From: Hawksworthiomyces lignivorus
Taxonomy: Eukaryota; Ascomycota; Sordariomycetes; Ophiostomatales; Ophiostomataceae
Length of the DNA: 64,000 nucleotides
Direction: 5' to 3'
NCBI GenBank assembly: GCA_002917075.1
Contig: NTMA01000007.1
Location: 558,001 to 622,000, forward strand
Within the stretch, counting starts at the first letter, position 1; each line of letters starts with the position of its first letter. Under the pieces are notes generated by a model. That model did not search any database, was not told where the DNA came from, and saw nothing but the letters and a program-made list of their open reading frames with translations. Shown here piece by piece: positions 33,813-44,928 of this stretch. The position numbers and the translations under genes are program-made.

Positions 33813-34610
33813 ATGGCCACAGAGTCGGTCGTGAAGCTTGCGGTTCTCATTGACGCAGACAATGTGCAGCCTAGTATTGCCAGCGCTCTGCTCGCCGAGG
33901 TCGCCAAATACGGTACCGCCTTTGTAAGGCGGGCGTATGGCGACTGGACCGGCACCAGTCTGAAGGGCTGGAAGGACCAGCTCCTCACGCAGTCGATCCA
34001 GCCCATACAGCAGTTCGCGTACACGCAGGGCAAGAACGCGACGGACTCGGCCATGATCATCGACGCCATGGACCTGCTCTACACCAACCGCTTCGACGGC
34101 TTCTGCCTCGTGTCCAGCGACAGCGACTTCACTCGCCTCGCGGCGCGCATCCGCGAGTCGGGCCTGATCGTGTACGGCTTCGGCGAGCGCAAGACGCCCA
34201 AGCCGTTCGTCTCGGCCTGCGACAAGTTCACCCACTTTGAGAACATTGCCGACGACGAGCAGCTTGCAGCGCCGCAGACCAGCGCCAACGCCAGCGCCAG
34301 CGCTGTCCCGCCCTACAGGCCACCGCAGGCGGCGACGGCGAAGAACGACTGGCGTCTGGAGAGGCAGCTGCGGGGAGCGGTCAAGGCGGCCTCGGACGAA
34401 GATGGATGGGCCAACCTCGCTACGGTCGGCGGGCTGATTATCAAGCAGTCTCCGGATTTCGATCCCCGCACCTTTGGGTATCTCAAGCTTAGCGAGCTGG
34501 TCGTTGCCACAGGTCTGTTCGACATCAGTCGTCGAAGTCCCGGAGAGGGTAAGCCGCAGGTTATCTACGCGCGCGACAGGCGACTGAGGCAGTCGAGCTT
34601 TTCTAGCTAA
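33813..34610 (+). CDS. NYN-domain (PIN-like) nuclease with C-terminal OST-HTH/LOTUS domain
   Basis: Single exon, 265 residues from the ATG at 33813, the first in-frame ATG. The NYN domain (about 6-150) shows the acidic triad regions LIDADN (Asp14, Asp16), NATDSAMIIDAMDLL (Asp78) and LVSSDSDF (Asp103, Asp105), then YGFGERKTPKPFV. An Ala/Pro linker (about 155-185) leads to a LOTUS fold (about 188-258; DEDGWANLATVGGLI). The predicted role is an RNA-directed nuclease or RNA-binding regulator. The NYN-plus-LOTUS layout, the lack of introns and the close resemblance to bacterial LabA-like proteins (from memory) suggest transfer from bacteria. GC at third positions is much higher than in the flanks. 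Confidence 0.87.
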   Translation: MATESVVKLAVLIDADNVQPSIASALLAEVAKYGTAFVRRAYGDWTGTSLKGWKDQLLTQSIQPIQQFAYTQGKNATDSAMIIDAMDLLYTNRFDGFCLVSSDSDFTRLAARIRESGLIVYGFGERKTPKPFVSACDKFTHFENIADDEQLAAPQTSANASASAVPPYRPPQAATAKNDWRLERQLRGAVKAASDEDGWANLATVGGLIIKQSPDFDPRTFGYLKLSELVVATGLFDISRRSPGEGKPQVIYARDRRLRQSSFSS

Positions 34611-35266
34611 AGTTTGTTTCTGTTATGATATTACGAGCATTTCACCGCTATCCCATGCAATGCACATTATGTATACTTTAGAATTATTTTTGACGTGGTA
34701 ATGTATAAAAGCGCTTCTAGAGTTTATATACATACTTCAGTGTCGTAACTAAGCTTCACGCGACTCTTGTATATTCATGCAAGACTATATGGTACGGCAG
34801 GACTACTTGCCTGTCTACGTGACGTGCTTGGGCTGCAAGAAATATCTTCAAATGATTAATGATCCGGCAAAGGCCTTGGATAGGGTTCTGATAGCACAGC
34901 TGGAGTTCTTGCACTCATACATGCTAGAAGAGCAGAGTAATGAGGGCGAAAGTGATGAGGCGTAATGGTCTTCAGCTTTGTGGTATTTAAATTTACACTA
35001 GGGTCTCGTACGGGCGAAGGCTTTCCTGCTCCCAATAGGTTCATATCTAAATCAATAGTAAGCCTGCTTCTTAGTTAAAGGGCGCAACGTCTTCAAATTC
35101 TTTCTTGTTCAACATGAGACAAAGTCTACCGCATAATGAAGCCTTTGATACATAAAAAAATGTATTGATTCAAGGAGCACGATAGCTTGATGTTCTGCTG
35201 TGATATGTATGCCGTGCCTCCACGAGGTGAAATTAGACAGGAACGAGAGACAATATTTTTTTTAAA
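34611..35266. other. Intergenic spacer
   Basis: A TATAAAA-like box at about 34705 lies upstream of a 62-codon frame (34777..34965, +) with an acidic C-terminus and no recognisable family. It could encode a micro-protein but is not called. Confidence 0.35.
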
Positions 35267-35531
35267 TCATCCATGCCTAGGCTGTTGTGGAGGCCACATG
35301 CACGGCACCAGGCTTGTCATCAGCCTCTTCACGCGTCTTCCCGTACGTAGTATCATTACTATTCTCCATTTGCGTAATCCGGGCGCCGATACTGTTAGGG
35401 TTGGTGGGTACCCAATCTGCAGAAGTGACACGTAGATTAGTACGTAGCCCTTGTAGAAATAAAATAAATATTCTAGACTTACTCTTTGACTTGTGGGCAG
35501 GAACCTTCTCCGCAAACAAATTGGTCGAAGG
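35267..35531 (-). pseudogene. C-terminal exon fragment of an unknown gene
   Basis: On the minus strand, AEKVPAHKSK is followed by GTAAGT, a 67-bp intron ending CTGCAG, and a frame-compatible 47-residue tail containing WVPTNPNSIGARITQM and ending AVHVAST. Splice signals and composition look real, but no upstream exons are evident, so this may be the leftover 3' end of a lost gene. No family assigned. Confidence 0.25.
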
Positions 35532-35596
35532 TAAGTAATGGTTACGTTGCGCTGATGTTTTTTCACCCGTTCCATGAACTTTTTCCCATCTAATGT

Positions 35597-36182
35597 GGAC
35601 TCAGACCTCTTCTTCTTCTTAGCACTTTCATGCAAATGGCAGCGTTGCTCATCCTCGGTGGAATCGGCACCACTGGCTGGCCACTGGCCGAGAAATATCA
35701 GCCAGTGGCAATAGTCTTCTTGGTCTTTCAAACAGCTGGATTCTCTATCGGGTTTGCACCTATAACCAATGTTGTGGCTACCGAAGTAGTAGCACTGCGG
35801 CTCCGGGATTTGACACAGATTATTGCCTGTTGCATGAATGTCATAGCTAAGTATGTTTATTCTTTCATAATATTTATACAGCGAAACTAATAACTCTAGC
35901 TTCGCTGTCGGCTTCACGCTTCCGTATCTACTGAATGCGCCATACGCCAACCTGCACTTGCAAGTCGGTTGGGTCTTTGCACCAATTTGCTTGGTTACTT
36001 TTGTATTTGTGTGGTTTATGGTCCCTGAGTGCAAAGGCAAATCGTTGGAACAGATTGACCACTTGTTCCAAGAGGGTACACCGATATCGAAGTTTGGTTC
36101 GGTACAGTTTAGCGATGTATATGCGGGTTTTGAGGATAACGACGCTAAGAAAAGTCCAACTGTCGAGCTCCGAGAGCTGTAA
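35597..36182 (+). pseudogene. C-terminal half of a sugar-porter MFS transporter (5' truncated)
   Basis: Exon 35597..35850, a 49-bp intron (GTATGT to CTCTAG), and exon 35900..36182. Sequence includes STFMQMAALLILGGIGTTGW, the junction CMNVIA-NFAVGFTLPYLL, and VPECKGKSLEQIDHLF, the PETKG-type motif after TM12. This matches the last four TM helices and the tail of a sugar-porter (alpha-glucoside-permease-like) protein of about 530 residues. Upstream of 35597 the frame hits TAA at 35591 and no N-terminal half is found. It is a relic, not a working transporter. Confidence 0.68.
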
Positions 36183-36380
36183 ATGAAAACTAGTACTCTG
36201 CTGCTTAACACTGTTTATGCGGACAATTTAGTGAACTGAAATTTGTTCATATGTTCTCCGTATATAATCAATCTTGTTTATGAATATTTCTCTATATGTT
36301 ACATTTTGTAGGCTGTCAAGGAAAGTTCTTCATTTTATTAGGAAATGATTCTGCAACTCAGGTTTCTCATAAAATGACGT

Positions 36381-38256
36381 TTACCACCAGCGTTTCACCC
36401 CATCTTTCCGCAGTTCATCATAAAACATGGTGTATGCATCGAACATGCCAGTCTCAGCATAGTATGTCTCGTAATGGCCGACCATTTTACGCAGCATTTC
36501 GGGCTCAGACTCGGCTAGGTTGTTTATCTCAGCGGGGTCATGGGACAAATCGTATAATTCCCACTGTCCAGTGCCACGCGGCGGGGGGCAGCATCAACAG
36601 TTTCCAGTTGCCAACTCGACAGCCAGCATTTCCAAGCTGTTCCCAGCCTACCACATCTCTCTCTGGATCATATACTTCGGCTTCCAATTTGTCGCTGCCC
36701 AGGAGGGCCACCCAGCTGTGGCCCCTTAGACCGGCAACAGGACGTCCGCGGAAGACATCACCTGGGTGGGAAACACCGGCGAGCTCAAGTACGGTCGGTA
36801 AGATATCCATGACGGTGGTAAAAGTGTGGGTCACTCCACCCGGCTGTCGAACCAACGGCGGATACCGCACAATGCAGGGGCAGCGGATGCCGCCTTCTGT
36901 TGTATAGCTCTTGCAGGCACGAGATGGGGCCGTCGCAGCACTTGCCCACTGAGGGCCATACCAGACGAATGAGTTGTGGGCACCCATATTGTCTATACTA
37001 TTATCATAGTACTTCTCGATGACCTGCCCAAGAGTGAAACCAGCCAAGATGGGCGCGGCTTCAAGAAGCTGCCCCTCGGCACCGTTGTCAGAAATGAACA
37101 CGATAAATGTGTTGTCCAGCTCGCCAATCTCTTCTAGGTAAGTCCGAAGTTTTCCTACGCGATTTATTAGCCTGCTTCTGTGCAACAACAGCAGGAACCA
37201 AGCAGCTTTAATCAGCCAAAGTTTCGTGAACTACGCACCCATATTCTGGTCGATCATGTCAACCATAGCCGCGTAGATCTCCATGGCTCGGCAACTATGC
37301 TTGCGCTGCTCTTTGGTCATGTCATCCCGGGGTGTTTCGCGCAGCGTATGCAGCGGCGCCGGAACGACATCTTTTGGCACAAGTCCGAGCTCGATCAGTC
37401 GCTGTACGCGGCGATCACGGTGAACGGTCGGTCCGCAGTCGTAGCAGCCCTTGTACTTTTGAACGATCTCTTTGGGGGCTTGTAGGGGCCAGTGAGGTGC
37501 TGTAAAGGCCAAATAGCCAAGAAAAGGCTTTTCGCGCTCTTCATCGGTCCGCGTGCGCAAGTAATTAATCATTTCATCAGTGAAGAAGTTGCTTGAGTAG
37601 AAGTCTTCCGAAAGGTCCTTTCGACCATTAATAAATTTGTCCTCCCGCATCCAGATGCCATCGCCCTTAAGTAAGCCTATACCCTTAGGTTTCTGGTCCT
37701 CGGGAATGTCATAGAGCTGCGGCTCGTGGTTAAAGTGGTTACCCGCGCCGGGGAGTGTTGTGACAACCTTACTAAACCCTCGTGCCCATGGCGATACTTC
37801 CTTCTCGATCCCCAAGTGCCATTTTCCCGCCACGATAGTGTGGTAGCTGTGGTAATACGACGTCAGAGTTATTAGGCATGCAATTGGCGAGATTGGGGCC
37901 AATGATACAACATACCCATTGTCCTGCAAAATCTCAGGCAGAGCCGCAACGCGAAAGTTCAAATAGCCCTCGTATCCCGGTTTGCCTTGAAAGATGTGAG
38001 GGTATTTCTGCATTCGTTCGGCCATGCAGCCGATACCCGCAATACGCGCATCTGTGCCTGACATCAGCATTGAGCGTGTAGGACTGCATGACGCTGCTGT
38101 GTGAAAATCTGTCATGCGGACGCCTTCATCAGACAGTTTCTGTAAATTTGGTGTCTGGATCTCGCTGCCATACGGGCTCGTGTCGCTGAAGCCTAGATCA
38201 TCGGCAACGACGATCATGAAATTGGGCTTCTTCCGAGTGTTAAAATCGGATCCCAT
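36381..38256 (-). pseudogene. Arylsulfatase with a single-base frameshift near the C-terminus
   Basis: Three exons on the minus strand: 38256..37916, 37846..37239 and 37154..36381. Junctions restore LQDNG-YHTIVAGKWHLG and DQNM-GKLRTYLEEIGE. The family signatures are intact: ADDLGFSD (metal site), Cys57-Ser-Pro-Thr-Arg (CxPxR formylglycine site), GKWHLG, and FISDNGAEG. A run of six C (six G on plus, 36583-36588) puts the frame off by one; five would continue into WELYDLSHDPAEINNLAE, the conserved family C-terminus, ending at 36381. As written the protein stops at 36538 and loses about 52 residues. The full length would be about 573 residues, normal for type I sulfatases. It releases sulfate from sulfate esters and has no signal peptide. 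Could be a recent mutation or an assembly error in the homopolymer. Confidence 0.85.
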
Positions 38257-38749
38257 GCTGAGTAAGTTATTATTGTCTTGGTTTTGCTTCAAATAGCTCT
38301 AGACTCTGCTACGTTAGCAACACAAAACTTTCTTCGTACCTGTATCTCTATATAAAATACAGCTCTCTTACGTTAGTCTCAAAGCAATTTGCCGACACGG
38401 TAGCGGAAATTGACAGTAATCCACGGTAGTCGGCGACGTTCCGGGTGTCGGTCTTTGTGTGCATCTCAGCTACCTGCGTCTGGCGCTCTTTTGATCGGCC
38501 AGAGCCCAAACTACCAACCCTGACGATATTTGCAATTTTTATGCGTAGATGAGCTCAAGTTATAGCTACTACGGTGGGAGAAGTCTAGTGATATCATACA
38601 TATGATATAGCGGGAATAGACTTGTTTCTCCTATGGCATGCAATTTTGGAAGAGAGAGTCCAGCAAGACAAGCTCTCGTAAAGCATTATTTCATTCTACA
38701 GATAGATGGCATCTTAATAGATGGGAGCACGCGTGAAACCAGATCGCGA
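38257..38749. other. Intergenic spacer
   Basis: Promoter side of the arylsulfatase gene. No gene or clear motif seen. Confidence 0.5.
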
Positions 38750-39140
38750 TTGTATTCGAAATGTTCATCATAGTCAAAGGGTAGTTATGTTTGAATTGAC
38801 TCTCAAATTCTTTTCGTGCATGAACTAGTAAAACTCGAGAGCAAATAAGAAACCTTGTGGATACGAGCAGAAGTCTCTCAGCCGACAGGATTCCCTGACT
38901 CTCAACTTTGTGTCACGCTTGTTGCGGCTCCGCTGGATCCATTCCAATCCCATTTCCAATCAAGGGCAACGGGAAAACCATTTAACCAACTAACTAGAAT
39001 ACTCATTATTTCCACTTTTGCGCCGTCGACATACGCAAGGCTGAGAATGCTAGCGTCCTTATGGATGCCGATGTAGGCAATCTCATCACAGAAGATACAT
39101 GTGCCCGCCTTGTTCGCGTCTAATTTTAATACAAAGAGAA
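38750..39140 (-). pseudogene. Internally deleted fragment of the GH43 gene at 40961-42651
   Basis: The minus-strand frame 39125..38902 (AYIGIHKDASIL, YVDGAKVE, PVALDWKW) is a diverged copy of the GH43 C-terminal domain encoded at about 41440..41215. It then jumps to a copy of the parent's last codons and 3' flank (plus strand 38754-38900 resembles 40830-40985), skipping about 225 bp. No catalytic domain is present. It is a relic of a tandem duplication, now separated from its parent by the kinase-like gene. Confidence 0.78.
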
Positions 39141-39323
39141 ACAGCCAGGAGAACAAAAGAGAATAGAACGGTATAGAATTGACAAGGAAACAATAAAGTA
39201 TATTTGAACAGATTCAGATCAAATCACCCAATACTTCGAAACACAAGTCCGGCTTCAGCTGTCGTAGTTGCGAGTTTATGCAAACTAAGAAATTTTCGAA
39301 CAAGCAGATGGTTTAGCACCGCT

Positions 39324-40133
39324 TCAAACTTTCGCATTCTGCTTGTCCAGCCACTCGCTAATCTTTTTGACGCCAAACAAGTCGTGTTCAACTTCAGAGG
39401 TTGTATATTCCTCTCTCGACACATCCATCCAACCGTCCGTGCCACGGCTGGCTGTCAACTCCTCGCCGATAGGTTTACAGGAATCGAAATCGGCCAAGAC
39501 AGGCAGACCAGCTGCACTCACCAAGACGTTTCTGTAGTTGATGTCATTGTGGGCATATCCATGAAAGTGAAGATGATGGACAGCGGAAGTCAAGACTTTC
39601 ATAAAGGCTGCTTTGTCGACGGGCGGCCCCATTTTCTCGTCGTAGTACTCGTGCAGATCGCTAACATGGCGATCCAGAACGATACCTGTTATAAAGCCCC
39701 GCTGGATGCGACAGCCATGGTAGGTAATGAGACCGGGATGAGGCGGTAACTTCGCTAGACTCTCCAGAACTTTTGCCTCTTCGAGAACTATACTACGCAT
39801 AACCCTGAGGAAGCCTTGCTCTTTGTAACCATCATATCTATCCAATCGGGGTCGCTTAAGATAGAGGTTGCTGGCGACGTCGCTCGAGAAAAGTGTGAAA
39901 GCACAGTCGTTGTCGGGGACTTTGGAGTAGACGTCAGAATCGGGAACGAGCTTGAGTGCTGACTCGTACTGGAGCAAGGAGATTTCCCTCTTCCCAAAAG
40001 GCAGACTGCCAAAGTAAAAATGGTCATCCTGATCGACGACCCCAAATTCTGTGCTGGTAACTTTTCTAGTACCAGGCTCAAAGATCTCCTGGAGGAAGGT
40101 CAGGTCGGCGAACTTCTTCAGTTGAGGAGCCAT
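39324..40133 (-). CDS. Protein kinase-like protein
   Basis: Single exon, 269 residues from the ATG at 40133. The kinase-like C-lobe is clear: the catalytic-loop equivalent HFHGYAHNDINYRNVLV (HND in place of HRD) and the metal-binding equivalent VLADFDSCKPIG (DFD in place of DFG). A lysine in NLYLKRPRL is a candidate for the ATP-binding Lys. The N-lobe lacks an obvious glycine loop, and the protein ends soon after the DFD segment, so the fold is minimal. It may be an active atypical kinase or a pseudokinase. The open frame extends about 100 codons upstream without conservation features, so the internal ATG is preferred. Confidence 0.7.
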   Translation of the reverse strand: MAPQLKKFADLTFLQEIFEPGTRKVTSTEFGVVDQDDHFYFGSLPFGKREISLLQYESALKLVPDSDVYSKVPDNDCAFTLFSSDVASNLYLKRPRLDRYDGYKEQGFLRVMRSIVLEEAKVLESLAKLPPHPGLITYHGCRIQRGFITGIVLDRHVSDLHEYYDEKMGPPVDKAAFMKVLTSAVHHLHFHGYAHNDINYRNVLVSAAGLPVLADFDSCKPIGEELTASRGTDGWMDVSREEYTTSEVEHDLFGVKKISEWLDKQNAKV

Positions 40134-40960
40134 GACTGTAGGAGATTCGTGGAGTAGTTGAAAAATGTGGGGATGTAGAGACAAGGGTATGAACAGTAGG
40201 ATAGAGATGAGGAAAGCAAAAGAAGGCGATAAAACATGCAAAAGGGAATTCGTGCTATGGTGAAGAATTAGCAAGGGCCTGGGGAAAGTCTGTAGATGCT
40301 GAGAAGGCACTGCTGGTGCTGAGGCAAAGGCAAGAGTTAGGAAAAAAGAGGGATGAGAAACCGAACGAGCACAAGAAAAGTAAATAGAGTTGGGAAACAC
40401 TTGGAAACAAAGGGGTCTTCGCCACACGTCGTCTTTAAAGAATAAAGGTATCTTTAATAGGAGGCGGAGGAAAAGCAGATGGTGTCTTCCAGCAGTGCCC
40501 AGAGTAGCCGCCTGCGACCGACTGTAGGTTACGGCCAGAAAATAGCTAAGCTCAAATAGTACAGCGGCCAGTTAAACGACCTTTTTCATAGCAAGCCAAA
40601 GCTGTGAGCTGTAAGACATGTGATGCAACAGTGTAGTAATATGCGTTGCGTAAATATCACTCTCAGTGCAAAGACAAATACTGAGTGAGAGCATTTTTTT
40701 CTCTCTTTTGTAACAAGAAACGAGGGGTAGATGAGGGAATAAATTATTCACATCATATTTTCTAATAGCTGCAACAGTGTTTTCAGATCTACAGCAGATA
40801 GCGTCCTAAGAATCAGAAAGACCAGATCACCATTGTATTTATCGTGTTCATTTTCAGTCAAAGAGAGCTGTGTCTGCATTCATTCCTAGATTCTTTTAAT
40901 ACAAAAGCTAGTGAAGTTTTGGGTGCAAATCGGAAACCATGTGGTACGAGTAGAAGTCTC
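40134..40960. other. Intergenic spacer
   Basis: Pyrimidine-rich leader and promoter of the kinase-like gene plus the 3' flank of the GH43 gene. The part from about 40830 is the parent of the duplicated flank at 38754. No gene seen. Confidence 0.5.
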
Positions 40961-42651
40961 TCAATCTGCAGGATCCCATAACTCGAACTCGCAATACTCT
41001 GCTAACAGCTCTCCTCCAAGAGTTCTCGTAGCAAAGTTGAATAGCCCAACACGGTGACCTACGTAACCCGCCAACGATTTGGTCAGTGTATGTGCCTCTC
41101 CTAGCTGCGTGTAGTTGGCACCATCAAGGCTGTACTCGAATGTGGCATGCCGTGACTGTTTCTCATATCCATCACTGCACACAGGTCGTACATCAACCTT
41201 GACTCGTAGCCAGACCTGATTTTTTACCAACGTTGTCGCTGCTTTGATGGATCCATTCGAAACCCATTTCCAATCAAGGGCAACGGGTCTCGCATTCAGC
41301 CAACCAACTGGAAAGCTTATTGGTTCCACTTTTGCGCCGTCAACATATACAAGTTTAAGAATGCTGGCGTCTTTATGGATGCCGATGTAGGCGCTCTCAT
41401 CTCGGAAGATACATGCGCCTGCCCTGTCTCCATCCTTTAGCTTAGAGACGTCGACGCAAAACGTGGCAATGGTCCCAGGTCCTATGGTTCGATGAGTGAG
41501 GGTATTGGTAGCATGATGAAGACTCTGCGTTACCGTTCCTGTACCAAGCACTAGGCGGCCGCCTTGGAGGCTCCATTTTGTGTTGTCAGGGTTGTGGTTC
41601 CATTCCCAACAGTGCTCTAGACGACGGTGGTGAAAGTCGTGTCTTCTAAAGCATGTTGCCGGGGGTTCCAGGCGGTTGGGGAAAGTGAGCCGCGGATATT
41701 CGAGCCGCCACTGCCCTCGCTGATCGAAATAGTCGGCCACTACCCTTGGCCATCCTTCGCTGTCGAATACGAGAGGAGCTAAGATGGGAACTCGACCTAC
41801 GGGAAAGGCATCACTAAAGGCCATATAGTACCAATTGCCGTCTGGAGTGTCTACTAGTCCTCCTTGGTGTGGTGGTCCGGCACCCGGTAACGAGAAGTGC
41901 ACATTTGCAAGGACCTGACGCGCTTCGTAAGGTCCGAAAGGTCCGCCAGAGGACTTTAGTATGTATTGGCCTTCCCACGGTTTTGTTACCCATATGTAAT
42001 ATTTGCCCCCGATCTTGTACATTCGAGAACCTTCAAGGTACTCATCGGACGTGTACACAGGCTGAGATAAATAATCATTAGCGCCTGTGCGAAGAACAAA
42101 GTAAACAAACTTCTGCTTACCATGCTAGTGACTTCAGTTAATCCATCTGGGGACAATTGTGCGACCTCAATCGTCTTCGTTCCGTAGGCGAGATAGAGGG
42201 TATCATCGTCATCGACGAGTAAACCAAGGTCATAGTAAAACTTTCTGAGAGGAGGATGAGCTGTCCAAACATCACTAGGATCCTTCGCAGTGTAGATGTA
42301 AGTCTCGTCCGTTCCTTGCAATGCGCTGTAGAAATAAAAGAGCCCGTCGCTCTCGCGGTATTTCACCGTCGAAGCCCAGACTCCCTTTCCATAAGCGGTA
42401 GTGAGACTGGTACCGAGAGAAAACCGAGTACGATGCGGTAGCTCGGGTATGGAGTGTCCTACATATTCCCAATTCGCTAGGTCGTATGATCTGAGAATAG
42501 GCGCGCCTGGAGAAAAATGAAAAGAGGATGCGCTCATGTAGTATATATCGCCAACGCGGAGCACCTCGGGATCCGGCAAATCTTCCCAGCGCACAGGATT
42601 GACATAATTAGGTGAGATAGTACCGGACTCTGGCTGTTGACAACCCATCAT
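40961..42651 (-). CDS. Glycoside hydrolase family 43 (beta-xylosidase/arabinofuranosidase type)
   Basis: Two exons on the minus strand: 42651..42121 and 42061..40961 (59-bp intron, GTAAGC to CTCAG); 543 residues. The five-blade propeller residues are visible: the general base in DLPDPEV (Asp27), the pKa-modulating Asp in DLGLLVDDDD (Asp141), and the general acid in EYLEGSRMYK (Glu187). The C-terminal half (about 340-543) is the beta-sandwich module of GH43 exo-enzymes, with YIGIHKDASILKLVYVDGAK. No signal peptide is evident, suggesting an intracellular enzyme acting on imported xylo- or arabino-oligosaccharides. A partial duplicate lies at 38750-39140. Neighbours are a Zn2Cys6 regulator and GH5. 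Confidence 0.9.
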
Positions 42652-43517
42652 GATCACTTCGCAAGAAGAAAGAACTGTTTGAATTCATAAAGCCATGCTC
42701 TCTGTGGACCCAGGCAAGACATTTCGTGCATATTTAAATAAGACCATGTATGTATGAGTAAATAACAGTGGGTTACGCCTCTCGCAGATTGAAGAAGAAA
42801 ATACACGGCTCGCAAATCGCTATACCGAAGGCGCGAACTCTATGTACCTAGTATAAGTGCACAGAGTGGAGAAAGCAGGCGGAATCCCTAGTGTAAATAG
42901 CGCATGGTCATCGTGCACCAATGCGTAGCGGTGCAGAGGCAATCTTATGGTATGTCATTATCAATCTTCTTTTTTTCGCAGCCCCATCTCGGGTAACGGG
43001 GCCATTAATGCGCTGATCCTAGCATAATAGATTAGCCTGAGCAGCTGTTTGGACTAAAGCCGTCTTTTCTACGAGAAGCTCTGCTGCAGGAAAACGAAAA
43101 TTTGATCATTGGCTAGTGGCAGACGTAGTTTACACTACGTGAAATACCAACTACGTTAATAACTATGGGTTTGTTTCATACATAACAGATAGGATTTTAC
43201 TTATCTGTCTCTTCCCGACCGCAAGGAGTCTGTATTAGAAGGCAATTCCGCTAAGTAGTATGAAGTATACGGCCTAGCTCTGATCTTGATATTGTTTTTG
43301 ACCAAAGGCTTAAAATCCGTTCGTGTCCCTTATTGATAGCACATGAATCAAAGAAAGCGATTGAAGGCTCGCGGTGCAGTTTACAAACGATATTTCATAT
43401 AACGTCTTGCTTACACAATAAGCACATTAACAGATCGATATCTTTTACAACTCACATACACACACATCCAAATCTACAGAGGTGTTTTCGTAAGATTGCC
43501 TTGTAATAGTTATACCA
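42652..43517. other. Intergenic spacer
   Basis: Promoter of the GH43 gene and 3' region of the Zn2Cys6 gene, AT-rich. No gene seen. Confidence 0.5.
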
Positions 43518-44928
43518 TCACAATGCTTGTTTTGACTGCCTCACAAATTCTAGTCTCGCAACCTCCTCTCCCGGCCAACGAAGCCAAGCTTGATACCGCT
43601 GCTCCAAACTATCTGTAACGCCACATAAAACACGTTCAGCCCAACGCTCCATGTACCAAAGGAACTGAAGCTTCTTCAGCAAAACAGCATAATGTGCTAA
43701 AATGATGAGGGCAATGGCATGTCCTTCTTTGATGCAGCTGATGAAGTCCTCCTCTAGGCTGTGCATCCACTCAACTATGAGGGGCTCATCGCTGATCTCA
43801 TCGTCCTTGGGATTTTCTGTGAGCCCATATATATTTATAAAGCATGATGACAACGAATCCACGGCGGTTACGTAAATCTCCTTCTCGGGACTTCCAGCTG
43901 CGGAAATGAGAGCAGAAACAGCATTCAATGATTGTTCCCACGGCGGCATTCGCTTGGTTCTCTGTCTCATTGGGTTTGTATGAGGAGGATCGTTTTCTAC
44001 TCGTGGTCCTAAAACTCCGGAGAAGATGGTATCAAGTCCCATTGTCTTTGTCACGACGCCGACCCCTCGCACCAGGTACCACCAAGACGGACCTTCGCCG
44101 TTCGCGACGAGGGCCAAGTGGCCAAGAGAGCGCTCTCTTGCCAGAAATATGAAACAAAGCAAGACGGAACTGATGAATAAGGCGTCGCAATTGGCGTGGT
44201 TTGCCTCGGACACAAGCACTATGACTTGTTGCAGTCCGATGGCTAAGTTATGCTCTGCCATGTCTTGGAGCCGAGCCCTATGAGCCGCGCGGAGCCTCAT
44301 GAGGTGCAGTGCCGAAAGCGCAAGCAATAAATGGAGCACGGCAGGCGACCTGAGAGCCAGGACGGGTACCTTCTCTTCCCACACGCGGTCGCCGAGCGTT
44401 TTTGAAGTGCTGCTGAGATAATGGTGCAAGACTTCGAGGTCGTCTTTGCTGGCCACGGGAAATCGGAACCTATTGACGGCGACGATGGCTTCCTCTGGCG
44501 GCAAGAGGTTGGATTGCTTTGGGTCATTCACCGGAGGCTGGTCGCCCCAAGTCTTCCGTGGACGACCCCTTCGTTTGCCGGCTGGAGGCTGCGAGACTGC
44601 CGGGGCTGGTGCCGACGAATTCTCACGGGGACAGTAGCTGCATCGAATCTGAAAGCTGATGCAGTTCCCACACGAAGGTTGCACTTCATCGCACTAGCCC
44701 GGTATCATTAGCTGGCAGCGCTCCAAAACGGGACGGAACGGGTCGGCAGAAGACGGGTCAGCAGAAGCTTACCTTGATTCTACGTTGCTTGCAGTGTTTG
44801 CAGCCCTTTCGTGACTTTTTGTGAGCGCGCCTCGTCCGGATGCTTCTCAGTAGAACTGTAAACCTTGGACCGCCGACATGGAAGTCGGCATAATAGGCAC
44901 TTTGCTGCGGGGTCCCGGACTGCGCCAT
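43518..44928 (-). CDS. Zn(II)2Cys6 transcription factor, UPC2/sterol-uptake-control-like
   Basis: Two exons on the minus strand: 44928..44773 and 44693..43518 (79-bp intron, GTAAGC to GCTAG); 443 residues. The zinc cluster spans the intron: Cys43-x2-Cys46-x6-Cys53-x6-Cys60-x2-Cys63-x6-Cys70, preceded by HKKSRKG as in UPC2-like factors. An AT-hook-like basic run (GKRRGRPRKTW) follows. The regulatory domain begins with LEVLHHYLSSTSKTL and has VPVLALRSPAVLHLLLALSA, the pattern of fungal_trans_2/UPC2-like proteins. It sits directly upstream of the GH43 gene on the same strand, so it may be a pathway-specific regulator of the carbohydrate genes here rather than of sterol uptake. Confidence 0.87.

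Noticed and set aside
35267..36211. 314-codon open frame on the minus strand
   Set aside because: It is antisense to the conserved sugar-transporter remnant, and its translation has no family features. Only its last spliced part (35267-35531) has any merit.
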